Shown here one piece after another: positions 35,892-44,094 of a stretch of DNA of 64,000 nt. Position numbers and translations under genes: made by a program. Below the pieces are notes generated by a model, which was not told where the DNA came from, searched no databases, and saw nothing but the letters and a program-made list of their open reading frames with translations. Positions within the stretch are counted from its first letter, which is position 1; each line of letters begins with the position of its first letter. Source of the DNA: an uncultured Parabacteroides sp. (GTDB taxonomy: Bacteria > Bacteroidota > Bacteroidia > Bacteroidales > Tannerellaceae); contig NZ_CABUOD010000025.1 of the NCBI RefSeq assembly GCF_902493135.1, forward strand, positions 1 through 64,000. The letters run 5' to 3'.

Positions 35892-37019
35892 GTGGCAGGC
35901 TTATACATCCACATCCCCTTTTGCGCCAAACGGTGCCTGTATTGCGACTTCTTTTCCAATACGGAGATGAAGTTCAAGGAGCCGTATATCAATGCGATTA
36001 TCCGGGAAATGGAATTGCGACAGGAATATATAGGAAAGGAGCCGGTCAAAACGATCTACTTCGGAGGCGGCACACCTTCGCAATTACAAGCCGGGGACTT
36101 CGAACGGATATTCGAGGCGGCAAACCGTTTATTCGACACAAGTGACTGCAGGGAAATCACGCTCGAGGCCAATCCCGACGATATGACGCCGGAATATGTG
36201 GCCTCCCTCCGCAACCTGCCTTTCAACCGGGTCAGCATGGGGGTACAAAGCTTCAAAGAAAAAGACCTCCGTTTCCTGAACCGACGCCATGACCGCAAAC
36301 AGGCTTTGCGTGCAGTCGGGCTTTGCAAAGAAAACGGCATCCAAGACATCAGCATCGACTTGATATACGGGTTGCCCGGACAGACCTTGGAAGAGTGGCA
36401 AGAGAATCTGGATGACGCGATCCGCCTGGATATTCCCCATATCTCCGCCTACCATTTAATATATGAAGAAGGGACAGCCCTATATAAATTGATGGAAACC
36501 GGAAAAGTCACTCCTGTTGAAGAAGAGTTGAGCGTCGCCCTTTTCTCTACATTAATCTATAAGCTGAACGAAGCCGGATATCTCCATTACGAGATTTCCA
36601 ATTTCGCCCGCCCCGGCCACCTATCCCGGCACAACAGTTCCTATTGGACCGGCAAGAAATATCTGGGCATCGGACCTTCCGCCCATTCTTATGATGGAGA
36701 GAGCCGGCAATGGAACATTTCTTCCCTTCCCCGCTACTTACAAGGGATCAGGGCAGGCATTCCCGATATGGAGAGAGAAGAATTGGATATCAACACAAAA
36801 TACAACGACTTTATTATCACCGGACTACGCACGATGTGGGGAATCCGGACAACCGACATCAGGGAGCGGTTCGGAGAAGAAAAGCAAGCCTATCTCGAAC
36901 GGCAGGCCGCCGCTTATCTACATAAAGGGTTGCTTATCCGTGAAAACGACACTTTAAGGCTCTCGAAGGAAGGCATTTTCATCTCCGACGGCATAATGAG
37001 CGACCTTTTATGGATATAA
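35892..37019 (+). CDS. hemW: HemW-type radical SAM protein (coproporphyrinogen oxidase-like)
   Basis: 375 residues from a GTG start; the homologue-typical opening MAGLYIHIPFC makes this start convincing. The radical SAM cluster motif CAKRCLYC is followed by FFGGGTPS-like YFGGGTPSQL and a HemN C-terminal domain. HemW proteins are proposed heme chaperones and lack the extra N-terminal cysteine region of true oxygen-independent coproporphyrinogen III oxidases. Single gene. Confidence 0.9.
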   Translation: MAGLYIHIPFCAKRCLYCDFFSNTEMKFKEPYINAIIREMELRQEYIGKEPVKTIYFGGGTPSQLQAGDFERIFEAANRLFDTSDCREITLEANPDDMTPEYVASLRNLPFNRVSMGVQSFKEKDLRFLNRRHDRKQALRAVGLCKENGIQDISIDLIYGLPGQTLEEWQENLDDAIRLDIPHISAYHLIYEEGTALYKLMETGKVTPVEEELSVALFSTLIYKLNEAGYLHYEISNFARPGHLSRHNSSYWTGKKYLGIGPSAHSYDGESRQWNISSLPRYLQGIRAGIPDMEREELDINTKYNDFIITGLRTMWGIRTTDIRERFGEEKQAYLERQAAAYLHKGLLIRENDTLRLSKEGIFISDGIMSDLLWI

Positions 37020-37162
37020 AGGTATGTTGCAGACGTTTGACAAAGCCATTAAATTACACCAAACAGCCTGTTTTCACAACGAACCGAGGGGTTATCCGTA
37101 CATTTTCTGCACATTTTTACTATTTTTGAGAATAAAATTAACCAACGTATTAAACTATTCTC

Positions 37163-37170
37163 TATATTTG
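37163..37170 (+). promoter_or_regulatory. Promoter -7 element (TATATTTG) of the zeta-like gene
   Basis: It fits TAnnTTTG, about 22 bp before the GTG at 37193. Confidence 0.5.
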
Positions 37171-37192
37171 CCCCAACAAAAGACAGTAAGTA

Positions 37193-37768
37193 GTGCCATA
37201 TCTATACATAATATCGGGATGCAACGGGGCAGGGAAAACGACAGCTTCCTTTACAATTCTTCCAGAGATGTTGAAATGTAAAGAGTTTGTTAATTCCGAC
37301 GAGATTGCTAAGGGGCTTTCCCCTTTTAATTCTGATAGTATCGCGGTAGCCGTTGAAGCCAGTCGTATTATGTATAAACGCATCAAAGAACTGATCGCTT
37401 CGGGCGAAACGTTCGCAATGGAGACTACACTGGCCACCCGTTCAGGTGCAAACCTGATCCGGGAAGCACAAAGGGAAGGATATTATGTGACATTGTTATA
37501 TTTTTGGTTGAATACACCGGATTTGGCAGTGGAACGAGTTAAGATGAGAGTGGCCGCCGGAGGACATAACATTCCGGAAAGTACTATACGCCGTCGTTAC
37601 GAGGCAGGTATTCACAATCTCTTTGAACTATATATCCCCATTTGTGATTATTGGATGATTGCAGACAACTCTATGTCGCCGATGGAAGTAATCGCCAAAG
37701 GCTTCAGGAGTGATAAAAAAGAGATATATAATTCGGATATTTATACAAAACTTGAGCATCATGAGTGA
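37193..37768 (+). CDS. Zeta-toxin-like P-loop kinase
   Basis: 191 residues from a GTG start. P-loop SGCNGAGKTT (8-17), VNSDEIAKGLSP in the position of the zeta substrate-binding Asp, METTLATRSG, and an RVKMRVAAGGHNIP lid, all typical of the AAA_33/zeta_toxin group. Zeta toxins phosphorylate UDP-GlcNAc and related sugars. Its stop overlaps the next small gene by 8 bp (ATGAGTGA), so translation is coupled. The surrounding DNA is AT-richer than its neighbours, which could indicate acquisition. A toxin role is an inference; some family members are housekeeping kinases. Confidence 0.78.
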   Translation: MPYLYIISGCNGAGKTTASFTILPEMLKCKEFVNSDEIAKGLSPFNSDSIAVAVEASRIMYKRIKELIASGETFAMETTLATRSGANLIREAQREGYYVTLLYFWLNTPDLAVERVKMRVAAGGHNIPESTIRRRYEAGIHNLFELYIPICDYWMIADNSMSPMEVIAKGFRSDKKEIYNSDIYTKLEHHE

Positions 37769-37931
37769 ACAAGAAGTTAGAGAATTTGAAGAGAATATAG
37801 TTAAAGGTGCCAATATCGCTTTCCAGCGATTAGTCAACCAGAAAAAGAAAGAAGACGGTGAATTAGTCTTCTCGCGCAACGGATACATCTTCCGCGTAAA
37901 AGCTGCTGATTTAGAAAAAGGAATGTTTTAA
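37761..37931 (+). CDS. 56-residue protein coupled to the zeta-like kinase
   Basis: 56 residues from the ATG at 37761: SEQEVREFEENIVKGANIAF, then a Lys/Glu-rich stretch and ELVFSRNGYIFRVKAADLEK. Short, charged, with no signal. It overlaps the kinase stop by 8 bp and is followed by a strong terminator, so the two form a closed two-gene operon. An antitoxin or modulator role is likely from position only. The order (toxin first) is the reverse of epsilon-zeta/PezAT. Confidence 0.72.
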   Translation: MSEQEVREFEENIVKGANIAFQRLVNQKKKEDGELVFSRNGYIFRVKAADLEKGMF

Positions 37932-37955
37932 CTATCATATTGGATATACGAAAGG

Positions 37956-37986
37956 GGCTGGTGAATCAGATTCATCAGCCTTTTTT
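37956..37986 (+). terminator. Terminator of the zeta-like operon
   Basis: GGCTGGTGAATC pairs with GATTCATCAGCC, followed by six T. Confidence 0.85.
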
Positions 37987-38020
37987 GTATCCGGACGTTT
38001 CCCCTTCCAAATTATATGAT

Positions 38021-38028
38021 TACTTTTG
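38021..38028 (+). promoter_or_regulatory. Promoter -7 element (TACTTTTG) of the UvrA-like gene
   Basis: It fits TAnnTTTG, about 28 bp before the ATG. Confidence 0.5.
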
Positions 38029-38056
38029 ACTCTGCCCAAAAGGAAGAATTAGAAAT

Positions 38057-40303
38057 ATGGAAAATATCAAAGTAACAGGTGCTTACGAGAATAACCTCAA
38101 GCATATCTCACTGGAAATTCCCAAGAAACGGATCACTATCTTCACCGGAGTTTCCGGTTCCGGTAAATCGTCTCTGGTGCTGGACACCATCGCCGCCAGT
38201 TCCCGGCGTGAACTGAATGAGACTTTTCCCAGTTTCGTCCAACAATATCTGCCGAAATACGGTCGCCCGCATGTAGACAAGATCGAGCATCTCCCGGTTG
38301 CCATCGTGATAGACCAAAAGAAACCGGCGCCCAACGCCCGCTCTACCGTGGGAACCTATACGGACATCTATTCCCTGCTCCGGCTACTGTTCTCACGTGT
38401 CGGGCAACCCTTTGTCGGCTATTCCGACACATTCTCTTTCAACCATCCGCAAGGGAGATGCCCTCGCTGCGACGGATTGGGAGAAGTGCGCGAATTGGAT
38501 GTCCACAAACTGGTCGACTTCAACAAATCATTGAATGATGAAGACACGATCCATTACGTCGCTTTCCACCGGGGCGGATGGCGATGGATACGGTATGCTT
38601 GCAGCGGTCTGTTCGATCTGGACAAAAAGATTAAAGACTATACGCCGGAAGAGTTGGAACTATTTCTCTATTCCCCCCAGATACGGCTCAAGAACCCGCC
38701 GGCCGACTGGCCCCGGACCGCCAAGTACGAGGGACTGGTAACCCGTATGTACCGCAGCATCATCAATTCGGAAGAGGGGAAATTGCATCAGAAGTTACTG
38801 GAACCGATGGTAACGATGGGCGTTTGTCCCGATTGCGGAGGCTCGCGACTCAACCGGACCGTCCTTTCCTGCCGGATCGGAGGGAAAAACATTGCCGAAG
38901 TCACCCGTCTCGCCATTCCCGATATCCTTGACTGGCTGCAGGATATCGACGATCCTTTGGCGGATGACCTGAAGCAGGCCATCGGAAACCGCCTGTCCGC
39001 CCTCGAAGAGATCGGGTTGGGCTACCTGACACTCGACCGTAATATGGGAACGCTTTCCGGAGGCGAAGCGCAACGTTGCAAGATAGCCAAATATATTAAT
39101 TCAGCCCTGTCCGACATGCTGTATGTGCTCGATGAGCCCAGTGTCGGACTGCACAGCCACGACATCCGCCTGCTCAAAGCATCCGTACGGAAGTTGCGCG
39201 ACCACGGCAACACGGTTCTCTTAGTAGAGCATCACAAGGAAATGATCCAGATCGCAGACCATATCGTCGACATGGGTCCCGGCTCCGGCATGGACGGCGG
39301 CAATATCCTGTATGAAGGCTGCTATAAGGGGTTATTGGAAAGCGGCACGCAAACCGGATCGATGATCGCAGAGAAATCGCCACTGAAAACGGAAATCCGT
39401 AGGCCGTCCGGCTGGTTTACACTCGAACATGCGAGGGAGCATAACCTAAAGGATCTGACAGTCCGCTTTCCGCTCGGCCTGTTTACGGTGATCGCGGGAG
39501 TTGCCGGTTCGGGAAAAAGCTCCTTGATGGAATGCTTCCGTCAAGCCTGTGGAGAAGATGTGATTTACATCAGCCAGAAAAATATCGGTATCAGCCTGCG
39601 CTCCACCCCCGCCACTTATATCGGGGTAGCGGACGATATACGCAAACTCTTTGCCCGGAATAGCAAAGCCGGATTGAGCATGTTCACCTTTAACGGAAAA
39701 GGCGGCTGCCCGGTATGCGGTGGAAAAGGCGTGATCGTGTCGGACATGGCCTTTATGGATTCGATCGAAACCGTCTGTGAAGCCTGCGGCGGATTACGCT
39801 ATTCACAAGAAGCGCTGCAATATACCGTCGACGGACTGAATATCGCAGAAGTGATGGACCTGACCGTACGGAAAGCATCGCTCCGTTTTGCCGGAACAGA
39901 GATAGAAAAGAAGTTGCAACCCCTGATGAAAGTCGGATTGGGTTACCTGCACCTCAACCAGGCTCTTTCCACCCTTTCCGGTGGCGAACTGCAACGCGTC
40001 AAACTGGCCTCCTACCTCGACAACAAGGGTAAAATCTTTATCTTGGACGAACCGACCGACGGGCTTCATGTCAAAGACATACATCAAATCATCCATCTTT
40101 TCGATTCGATGGTAGACCAAGGCAACTCCGTCTTCCTGATAGAGCATAACCTGGATGTTCTGAAAGCGGCCGATTATGTGATCGAACTGGGTCCGGGCGG
40201 TGGACAAATGGGTGGCGAACTGCTCTTTTCCGGAATTCCGGCAGACATGCTTGTATGTGGACAGTCCGTTACGGCGGAATATCTAAAGAAAGAATTGCCT
40301 TAA
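38057..40303 (+). CDS. Short UvrA-like ABC-class ATPase (UvrA2/DrrC type)
   Basis: 748 residues against about 940 for UvrA. Both ATPase modules are present: Walker A GVSGSGKSS and GVAGSGKSS, signatures LSGGEAQR and LSGGELQR, and Walker B LYVLDEPSVGLH and IFILDEPTDGLH. Zn-type CxxC pairs appear in CPRCDGLG, CPDCGGS, CPVCGGKG and CEACGG. The deficit of about 190 residues fits loss of the UvrB-binding region seen in UvrA2. Such paralogues are linked to tolerance of DNA-binding drugs in some bacteria; no role can be read here. Monocistronic. Confidence 0.88.
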   Translation: MENIKVTGAYENNLKHISLEIPKKRITIFTGVSGSGKSSLVLDTIAASSRRELNETFPSFVQQYLPKYGRPHVDKIEHLPVAIVIDQKKPAPNARSTVGTYTDIYSLLRLLFSRVGQPFVGYSDTFSFNHPQGRCPRCDGLGEVRELDVHKLVDFNKSLNDEDTIHYVAFHRGGWRWIRYACSGLFDLDKKIKDYTPEELELFLYSPQIRLKNPPADWPRTAKYEGLVTRMYRSIINSEEGKLHQKLLEPMVTMGVCPDCGGSRLNRTVLSCRIGGKNIAEVTRLAIPDILDWLQDIDDPLADDLKQAIGNRLSALEEIGLGYLTLDRNMGTLSGGEAQRCKIAKYINSALSDMLYVLDEPSVGLHSHDIRLLKASVRKLRDHGNTVLLVEHHKEMIQIADHIVDMGPGSGMDGGNILYEGCYKGLLESGTQTGSMIAEKSPLKTEIRRPSGWFTLEHAREHNLKDLTVRFPLGLFTVIAGVAGSGKSSLMECFRQACGEDVIYISQKNIGISLRSTPATYIGVADDIRKLFARNSKAGLSMFTFNGKGGCPVCGGKGVIVSDMAFMDSIETVCEACGGLRYSQEALQYTVDGLNIAEVMDLTVRKASLRFAGTEIEKKLQPLMKVGLGYLHLNQALSTLSGGELQRVKLASYLDNKGKIFILDEPTDGLHVKDIHQIIHLFDSMVDQGNSVFLIEHNLDVLKAADYVIELGPGGGQMGGELLFSGIPADMLVCGQSVTAEYLKKELP

Positions 40304-40410
40304 CCGATGTTCCCTAAGACAAACGAGGTTTAAGTTCCCAAAGTGGAAGAAAGCAAGCAGGAAAAGAGCGGAAAGCAAGCAGAAATGTTCAGAAACACGC
40401 CCATCTTCCG

Positions 40411-40476
40411 GCTTCCTACACCCGGATGTTGCCGCTTCCTACATCCGGATGTTCGGGACGGCTACACCCGGATGCA
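40411..40476. repeat. Three direct repeats of CTACACCCGGATG
   Basis: GCTTCCTACACCCGGATGTT (40411), GCTTCCTACATCCGGATGTT (40434) and a third unit with CGGCTACACCCGGATG (from 40459). The same motif, as CACCCGGGTG, forms the hairpin at 58523-58603; both are preceded by AAACAC(G/C)CCCAT. Confidence 0.75.
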
Positions 40477-40510
40477 CAGAGTCTTTTCATACTAACAAAT
40501 TGTAATTAAA

Positions 40511-40882
40511 TCACCTTTGCTCCGTCCGGCTGATCGTCAATATCTCGGAAAACGAGATCGGCCATTCGATGGCATTCATCAATGTTTCGAATGCAATCCT
40601 TAAACTAAGGGAGACAGGCGTGTGCCCGGAATAAAGATCACATACGGTCAATGCCAGCAACATCTTTTTGTTGTAATGCATTCCCTTCAAAGTTACCAGA
40701 CTGGACAATACAGACACGGAACGTGCCCCTTCAAAGTCAGAATCGGTAATATCCGTTTTATCTCTCAACGATTGATAGTGGCGGCAGCTCTTTATATCGG
40801 CACTTGTACCCATAGCTTCCACTATATCCAATAATACACAACAGATTGCAATTCTTTCCGATTCTCCTGAGCTCATACTCAA
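40511..40882 (-). CDS. Small protein of unknown function, possibly TerB-like
   Basis: 123 residues, no signal peptide. The helical pattern (ERIAICCVLLDIVEAMG, then SVLSSLVTLKGMHYNKKMLL, then CDLYSGHTPVSLSL) is reminiscent of TerB/DUF533 proteins, whose two halves each carry a DG metal-binding turn. The matching positions here are MG and SG, so metal binding would be lost. It stands between two repeat arrays and could be degenerate. The family suggestion is weak; the open frame itself is convincing. Confidence 0.55.
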   Translation of the reverse strand: MSMSSGESERIAICCVLLDIVEAMGTSADIKSCRHYQSLRDKTDITDSDFEGARSVSVLSSLVTLKGMHYNKKMLLALTVCDLYSGHTPVSLSLRIAFETLMNAIEWPISFSEILTISRTEQR

Positions 40883-40930
40883 ATTATGGTGCCGCCCTGC
40901 TCCCCGATGTTTGGCATCTATATAATAAAA

Positions 40931-41013
40931 AGCGTGGGAACTGTTAATTTACTATTTGAAACTGAGGTATCGCCAAACACCCATCGGACAAATAATAAAC
41001 AACAGCCCACGCT
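40931..41013. repeat. Palindromic element E1
   Basis: The arms AGCGTGGG..CTGTT and AACAG..CCCACGCT, then ATTTG and CAAAT, fold into a long hairpin. The top contains ATCGCCAA and CATCGGAC. A diverged inverted copy follows at 41042-41126. Confidence 0.75.
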
Positions 41014-41041
41014 CTATTCTATATACACGGGTATATATAAC

Positions 41042-41126
41042 AAGCGTGAGCGTCCAGTTGTCTATTATCTTTGTCCGACTTGAAAGTTGGCGATTTTCAG
41101 TTCCAAAGATAATATCTTAAACGCTT
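41042..41126. repeat. Palindromic element E2 (inverted copy of E1)
   Basis: Read on the minus strand it shares with E1 GAACTGA, ATCGCCAA, GTCGGACAAA and ATAATARACAAC. Its own arms are AAGCGT..TATTATCTTTG and CAAAGATAATA..ACGCTT. The 28 bp between E1 and E2 are a small palindrome (TATATACACGGGTATATA). Confidence 0.75.
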
Positions 41127-41139
41127 AACGTTATCCATC

Positions 41140-41181
41140 GACAGGACAGCCGAAAAGTCAAAGTTCCGGCAGCCCTATGTC
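41140..41181. repeat. Third hairpin in the 40.9-41.2 kb island
   Basis: GACAGGACAGCCG pairs with CGGCAGCCCTATGTC with small bulges. The 458 bp between 40883 and 41340 hold no coding sequence. Confidence 0.55.
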
Positions 41182-41261
41182 AATCGCAAAGATATACAAA
41201 AACGGCAAACTATATTGTTTACAAAGAAACATTAACAGATATAAATCAAAGATTTTTGATA

Positions 41262-41290
41262 ACAAAAAGGGCGGCCTCTTACAGCCGCCC
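41262..41290 (-). terminator. galM terminator
   Basis: GGGCGGC pairs with GCCGCCC; the plus-strand A-run at 41264-41268 gives the minus-strand T-run. It lies 50 bp beyond the galM stop. Confidence 0.75.
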
Positions 41291-41340
41291 CTTCCCATCA
41301 TTCCGATTGCCGGAAAGTCCCCCTAAAAATAATATGTATC

Positions 41341-42477
41341 TTACTTTTCAACCGTGAATTTATAAAGACACTCGCTGAAATACTTTTCGCCCGGACGCAG
41401 CACTACGCTTGGGAAGCCCGGCTGGTTGGGAGAATCGGGATAATGCTGTGTTTCAAGACACAAAGCACCGCGATGCGGATAGATCACGCCTAACTTTCCT
41501 TTATCTCCATCCTTCGTCATTGCATTTCCGGCATAGAACTGGATACCCGGCTCGTTCGTGTACACTTCGAGGCCGATACCGCTTTTTGCAGAAACAACTT
41601 TTGCAGCCAGGACATTGATGTCGCAATTGTTATTCAACACCCAGTTATGATCGTAGCCTTTGCCTCTCACCAGCTGATCGAACGGATCATCGATATGTGC
41701 GCCTACGGCAACAGCCGTACGCAAATCCATTGGAGTTCCTTCTACCGGATCAAGCGTACCGGTCGGGATCAACGTTTCATCAACCGGGACATAGGTGTCT
41801 GCCGCAATCATAATCGAATGATCCAGTATCTGCGAACCCGGAACACCGGAAAGGTTGAAATAGCTATGGTTCGTCAGGTTCACGACAGTCGGCTTGTCCG
41901 TTGTAGCCTCGTATTTGATATCGACGGCATTGTCGTTTGTTAATGTATATGTAACCTTGAGGTTCAGATTTCCGGGGAAACCGGCTTCACCGTCTTTGGA
42001 GAGATACGTCAGTTCCACACTCTGGTCATTTACCTGTTTGGCATCCCAAACAACCGTATGATAACCTTCCGGACCACCATGCAGGCAGTGTCCGTTGTTA
42101 TTCTGCGGTAGCTGGTATTCAGCACCGTCCAACGAGAACTTGCCATTTGCGATACGGTTTCCGTAACGACCGATCAACCCGCCGTAGTTATTGTTCGGAT
42201 TGTCCACATACTGTTGGACATTATCGTATCCCAAGACGACATCCGTCATTTTGCCATCCTTGTCGGGAACCATGACCGACACCAGGCGTCCGCCCCAGTT
42301 CGTCACACAGGCTTCCGCACCATTCTGGTTCTTCAACACATATAATGCAGTCGGTTTCCCCTGCACTTCTGATACGAAATCTGATTTCATCAGTCCAGAA
42401 AGAGTGGCTTCCTCTTTTTTCTCAGTACATGACAACAAAACACACATTGCCATGACAGCCATACATAGTCTCTTCAT
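41341..42477 (-). CDS. galM: Aldose 1-epimerase, lipoprotein form
   Basis: 378 residues. Lipoprotein signal ending in LLSC (Cys17), then the GalM beta-sandwich: GGLIGRYGNRIANGKF, catalytic His in NLTNHSYFNLSG, and a C-terminal Glu in YTNEPGIQFYAG. It interconverts alpha and beta anomers of aldoses such as galactose and glucose. The lipid anchor places it in the envelope, the usual Bacteroidetes form that processes sugars freed by glycosidases. Single gene with its own promoter and terminator. Confidence 0.94.
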   Translation of the reverse strand: MKRLCMAVMAMCVLLSCTEKKEEATLSGLMKSDFVSEVQGKPTALYVLKNQNGAEACVTNWGGRLVSVMVPDKDGKMTDVVLGYDNVQQYVDNPNNNYGGLIGRYGNRIANGKFSLDGAEYQLPQNNNGHCLHGGPEGYHTVVWDAKQVNDQSVELTYLSKDGEAGFPGNLNLKVTYTLTNDNAVDIKYEATTDKPTVVNLTNHSYFNLSGVPGSQILDHSIMIAADTYVPVDETLIPTGTLDPVEGTPMDLRTAVAVGAHIDDPFDQLVRGKGYDHNWVLNNNCDINVLAAKVVSAKSGIGLEVYTNEPGIQFYAGNAMTKDGDKGKLGVIYPHRGALCLETQHYPDSPNQPGFPSVVLRPGEKYFSECLYKFTVEK

Positions 42478-42516
42478 TTTCGATACTAATAAATTAAATG
42501 TTTGTTAGATAGGCAG

Positions 42517-42546
42517 CAAATATACGCTATTATTGTCAAAAACAAA
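42517..42546 (-). promoter_or_regulatory. galM promoter
   Basis: Minus-strand TATATTTG (42517-42524 as CAAATATA) with TTTG 18 bp further upstream (CAAA at 42543-42546). About 40 bp before the galM ATG. Confidence 0.6.
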
Positions 42547-42564
42547 CGATGCTGTAGGATAATG

Positions 42565-42595
42565 TTGTTTAATACAAATCACTTTCGTACTTTTG
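42565..42595 (+). promoter_or_regulatory. thyA promoter
   Basis: TTG (42565-42567), a 20-bp spacer and TACTTTTG (42588-42595). Predicted leader of about 13 nt to the ATG at 42615. Confidence 0.65.
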
Positions 42596-42614
42596 TCTGT
42601 CATAATAAAGAAAA

Positions 42615-43409
42615 ATGAAACAGTATTTAGAATTACTCGATCGTGTCCTCCGTGAAGGAGTTAAGAAAGAAGATCGGACAGGAACCGGTACATACAGTGT
42701 ATTCGGACATCAGATGCGCTTCAATCTTGAAGACGGCTTTCCCCTGCTCACAACAAAGAAACTGCATTTGAAATCCATTATATATGAATTACTTTGGTTT
42801 CTTCAAGGCGATACAAATGCAAAATACTTGCAGGAACATGGAGTGAGGATCTGGAACGAATGGGCCGACCCGGATGGCAATTTAGGACATATCTACGGTT
42901 TCCAATGGCGTTCATGGCCGGACTATAAAGGCGGAAGCATCGATCAGATCAGTGAGGCGGTAGAGACAATCAAGCATAATCCGGATTCGCGCCGTATCAT
43001 CGTCAGCGCTTGGAATGTAGGGGATCTGGACAATATGAATCTGCCTCCCTGCCACGCTTTCTTCCAGTTTTATGTGGCAAACGGCCGCCTGAGCCTGCAA
43101 ATGTACCAGCGCAGTGCCGATATTTTCTTGGGTGTACCTTTTAACATTGCTTCGTATGCATTGTTATTACAAATGATGGCACAGGTAACCGGACTGAAAG
43201 CCGGAGATTTTGTCCATACGCTTGGCGATGCACATGTTTATACCAACCATCTTGAACAGGTGAAGTTGCAATTGACGCGTGATCCGCGCCCTCTTCCCCG
43301 GATGGAAATCAACCCGGAAGTGAAAGACATATTCGGTTTCCGGTACGAAGATTTCAACCTGACGGGATACGACCCTCATCCTCATATCAAAGGTGAAGTG
43401 GCCGTATAA
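42615..43409 (+). CDS. thyA: Thymidylate synthase
   Basis: 264 residues, the same length as E. coli ThyA. Catalytic Cys146 in LPPCHAFFQF, RRIIVSAWNVGDLDNM, QRSADIFLGVPFNIASYALL and the end HPHIKGEVAV are all canonical. It methylates dUMP to dTMP using methylene-THF, producing dihydrofolate. folA follows 49 bp downstream, so product recycling is encoded in the same operon. Confidence 0.98.
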   Translation: MKQYLELLDRVLREGVKKEDRTGTGTYSVFGHQMRFNLEDGFPLLTTKKLHLKSIIYELLWFLQGDTNAKYLQEHGVRIWNEWADPDGNLGHIYGFQWRSWPDYKGGSIDQISEAVETIKHNPDSRRIIVSAWNVGDLDNMNLPPCHAFFQFYVANGRLSLQMYQRSADIFLGVPFNIASYALLLQMMAQVTGLKAGDFVHTLGDAHVYTNHLEQVKLQLTRDPRPLPRMEINPEVKDIFGFRYEDFNLTGYDPHPHIKGEVAV

Positions 43410-43458
43410 GAGATCTATGATAAATGATAAATTATAAATTATAAATTATAAATCATAA

Positions 43459-43962
43459 ATGGCAATGAGTACTATTTCAATTGTAGCAGCTATTTCCGAC
43501 AATAATGCGATTGGGAAGAATCTGGGTCTGCTCTGGCACATGCCGGCAGACATGAAGCGTTTTAAAGACCTGACAACAGGCCACGCCGTAATAATGGGAC
43601 GTAAAACTTTCGAGTCTTTACCAAAAGGCCCATTGCCCAACCGTAAAAATGTCGTGCTGACGACCATGCCGGAAGCAGGTTTCATCAATTGCTTTGCCTG
43701 CGAATCCATGCATGACGCACTGGATATCTGTGAAAAAGAAGAAAACATCTTCATCATCGGAGGTTCTCTGGTTTACAGACAAGGATTAGGGATTGCCGAC
43801 AAGATGTACCTGACCCGCATTCATGGAGAGTTTCCGGATGCAGATGCATTTTTCCCCGTTGTCAACTGGGATCTGTGGGAAGAGGTGGAACGACAGGAAT
43901 TTCCTGCCGACGAGAAAAATCCGTACCCCTACACATTCCTGACTTACGTTCGTAAAAAATAA
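43459..43962 (+). CDS. folA: Dihydrofolate reductase
   Basis: 167 residues. SIVAAISDNNAIGKNLGLLWHMPADMKRFK contains the folate-site Trp and the catalytic acid region, then MGRKTFESLPKGPLPNR and IIGGSLVYRQGL binding NADPH. Translation may start at Met1 (43459) or Met3. It reduces dihydrofolate made by the preceding thyA. The 49-bp spacer consists of repeated TAAATTATAAA sequence. Confidence 0.96.
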   Translation: MAMSTISIVAAISDNNAIGKNLGLLWHMPADMKRFKDLTTGHAVIMGRKTFESLPKGPLPNRKNVVLTTMPEAGFINCFACESMHDALDICEKEENIFIIGGSLVYRQGLGIADKMYLTRIHGEFPDADAFFPVVNWDLWEEVERQEFPADEKNPYPYTFLTYVRKK

Positions 43963-44094
43963 AATTACTCCTAATTAACGGTAATTTTGCAACTTTTTGC
44001 TCTTTCTTTGTATCTATATAAGAAACGGGTTCGGATTTATGATTTTGACTTACCGGTCCTACTTCATAAATCTGGAATCATAAATCTGAAAGAT

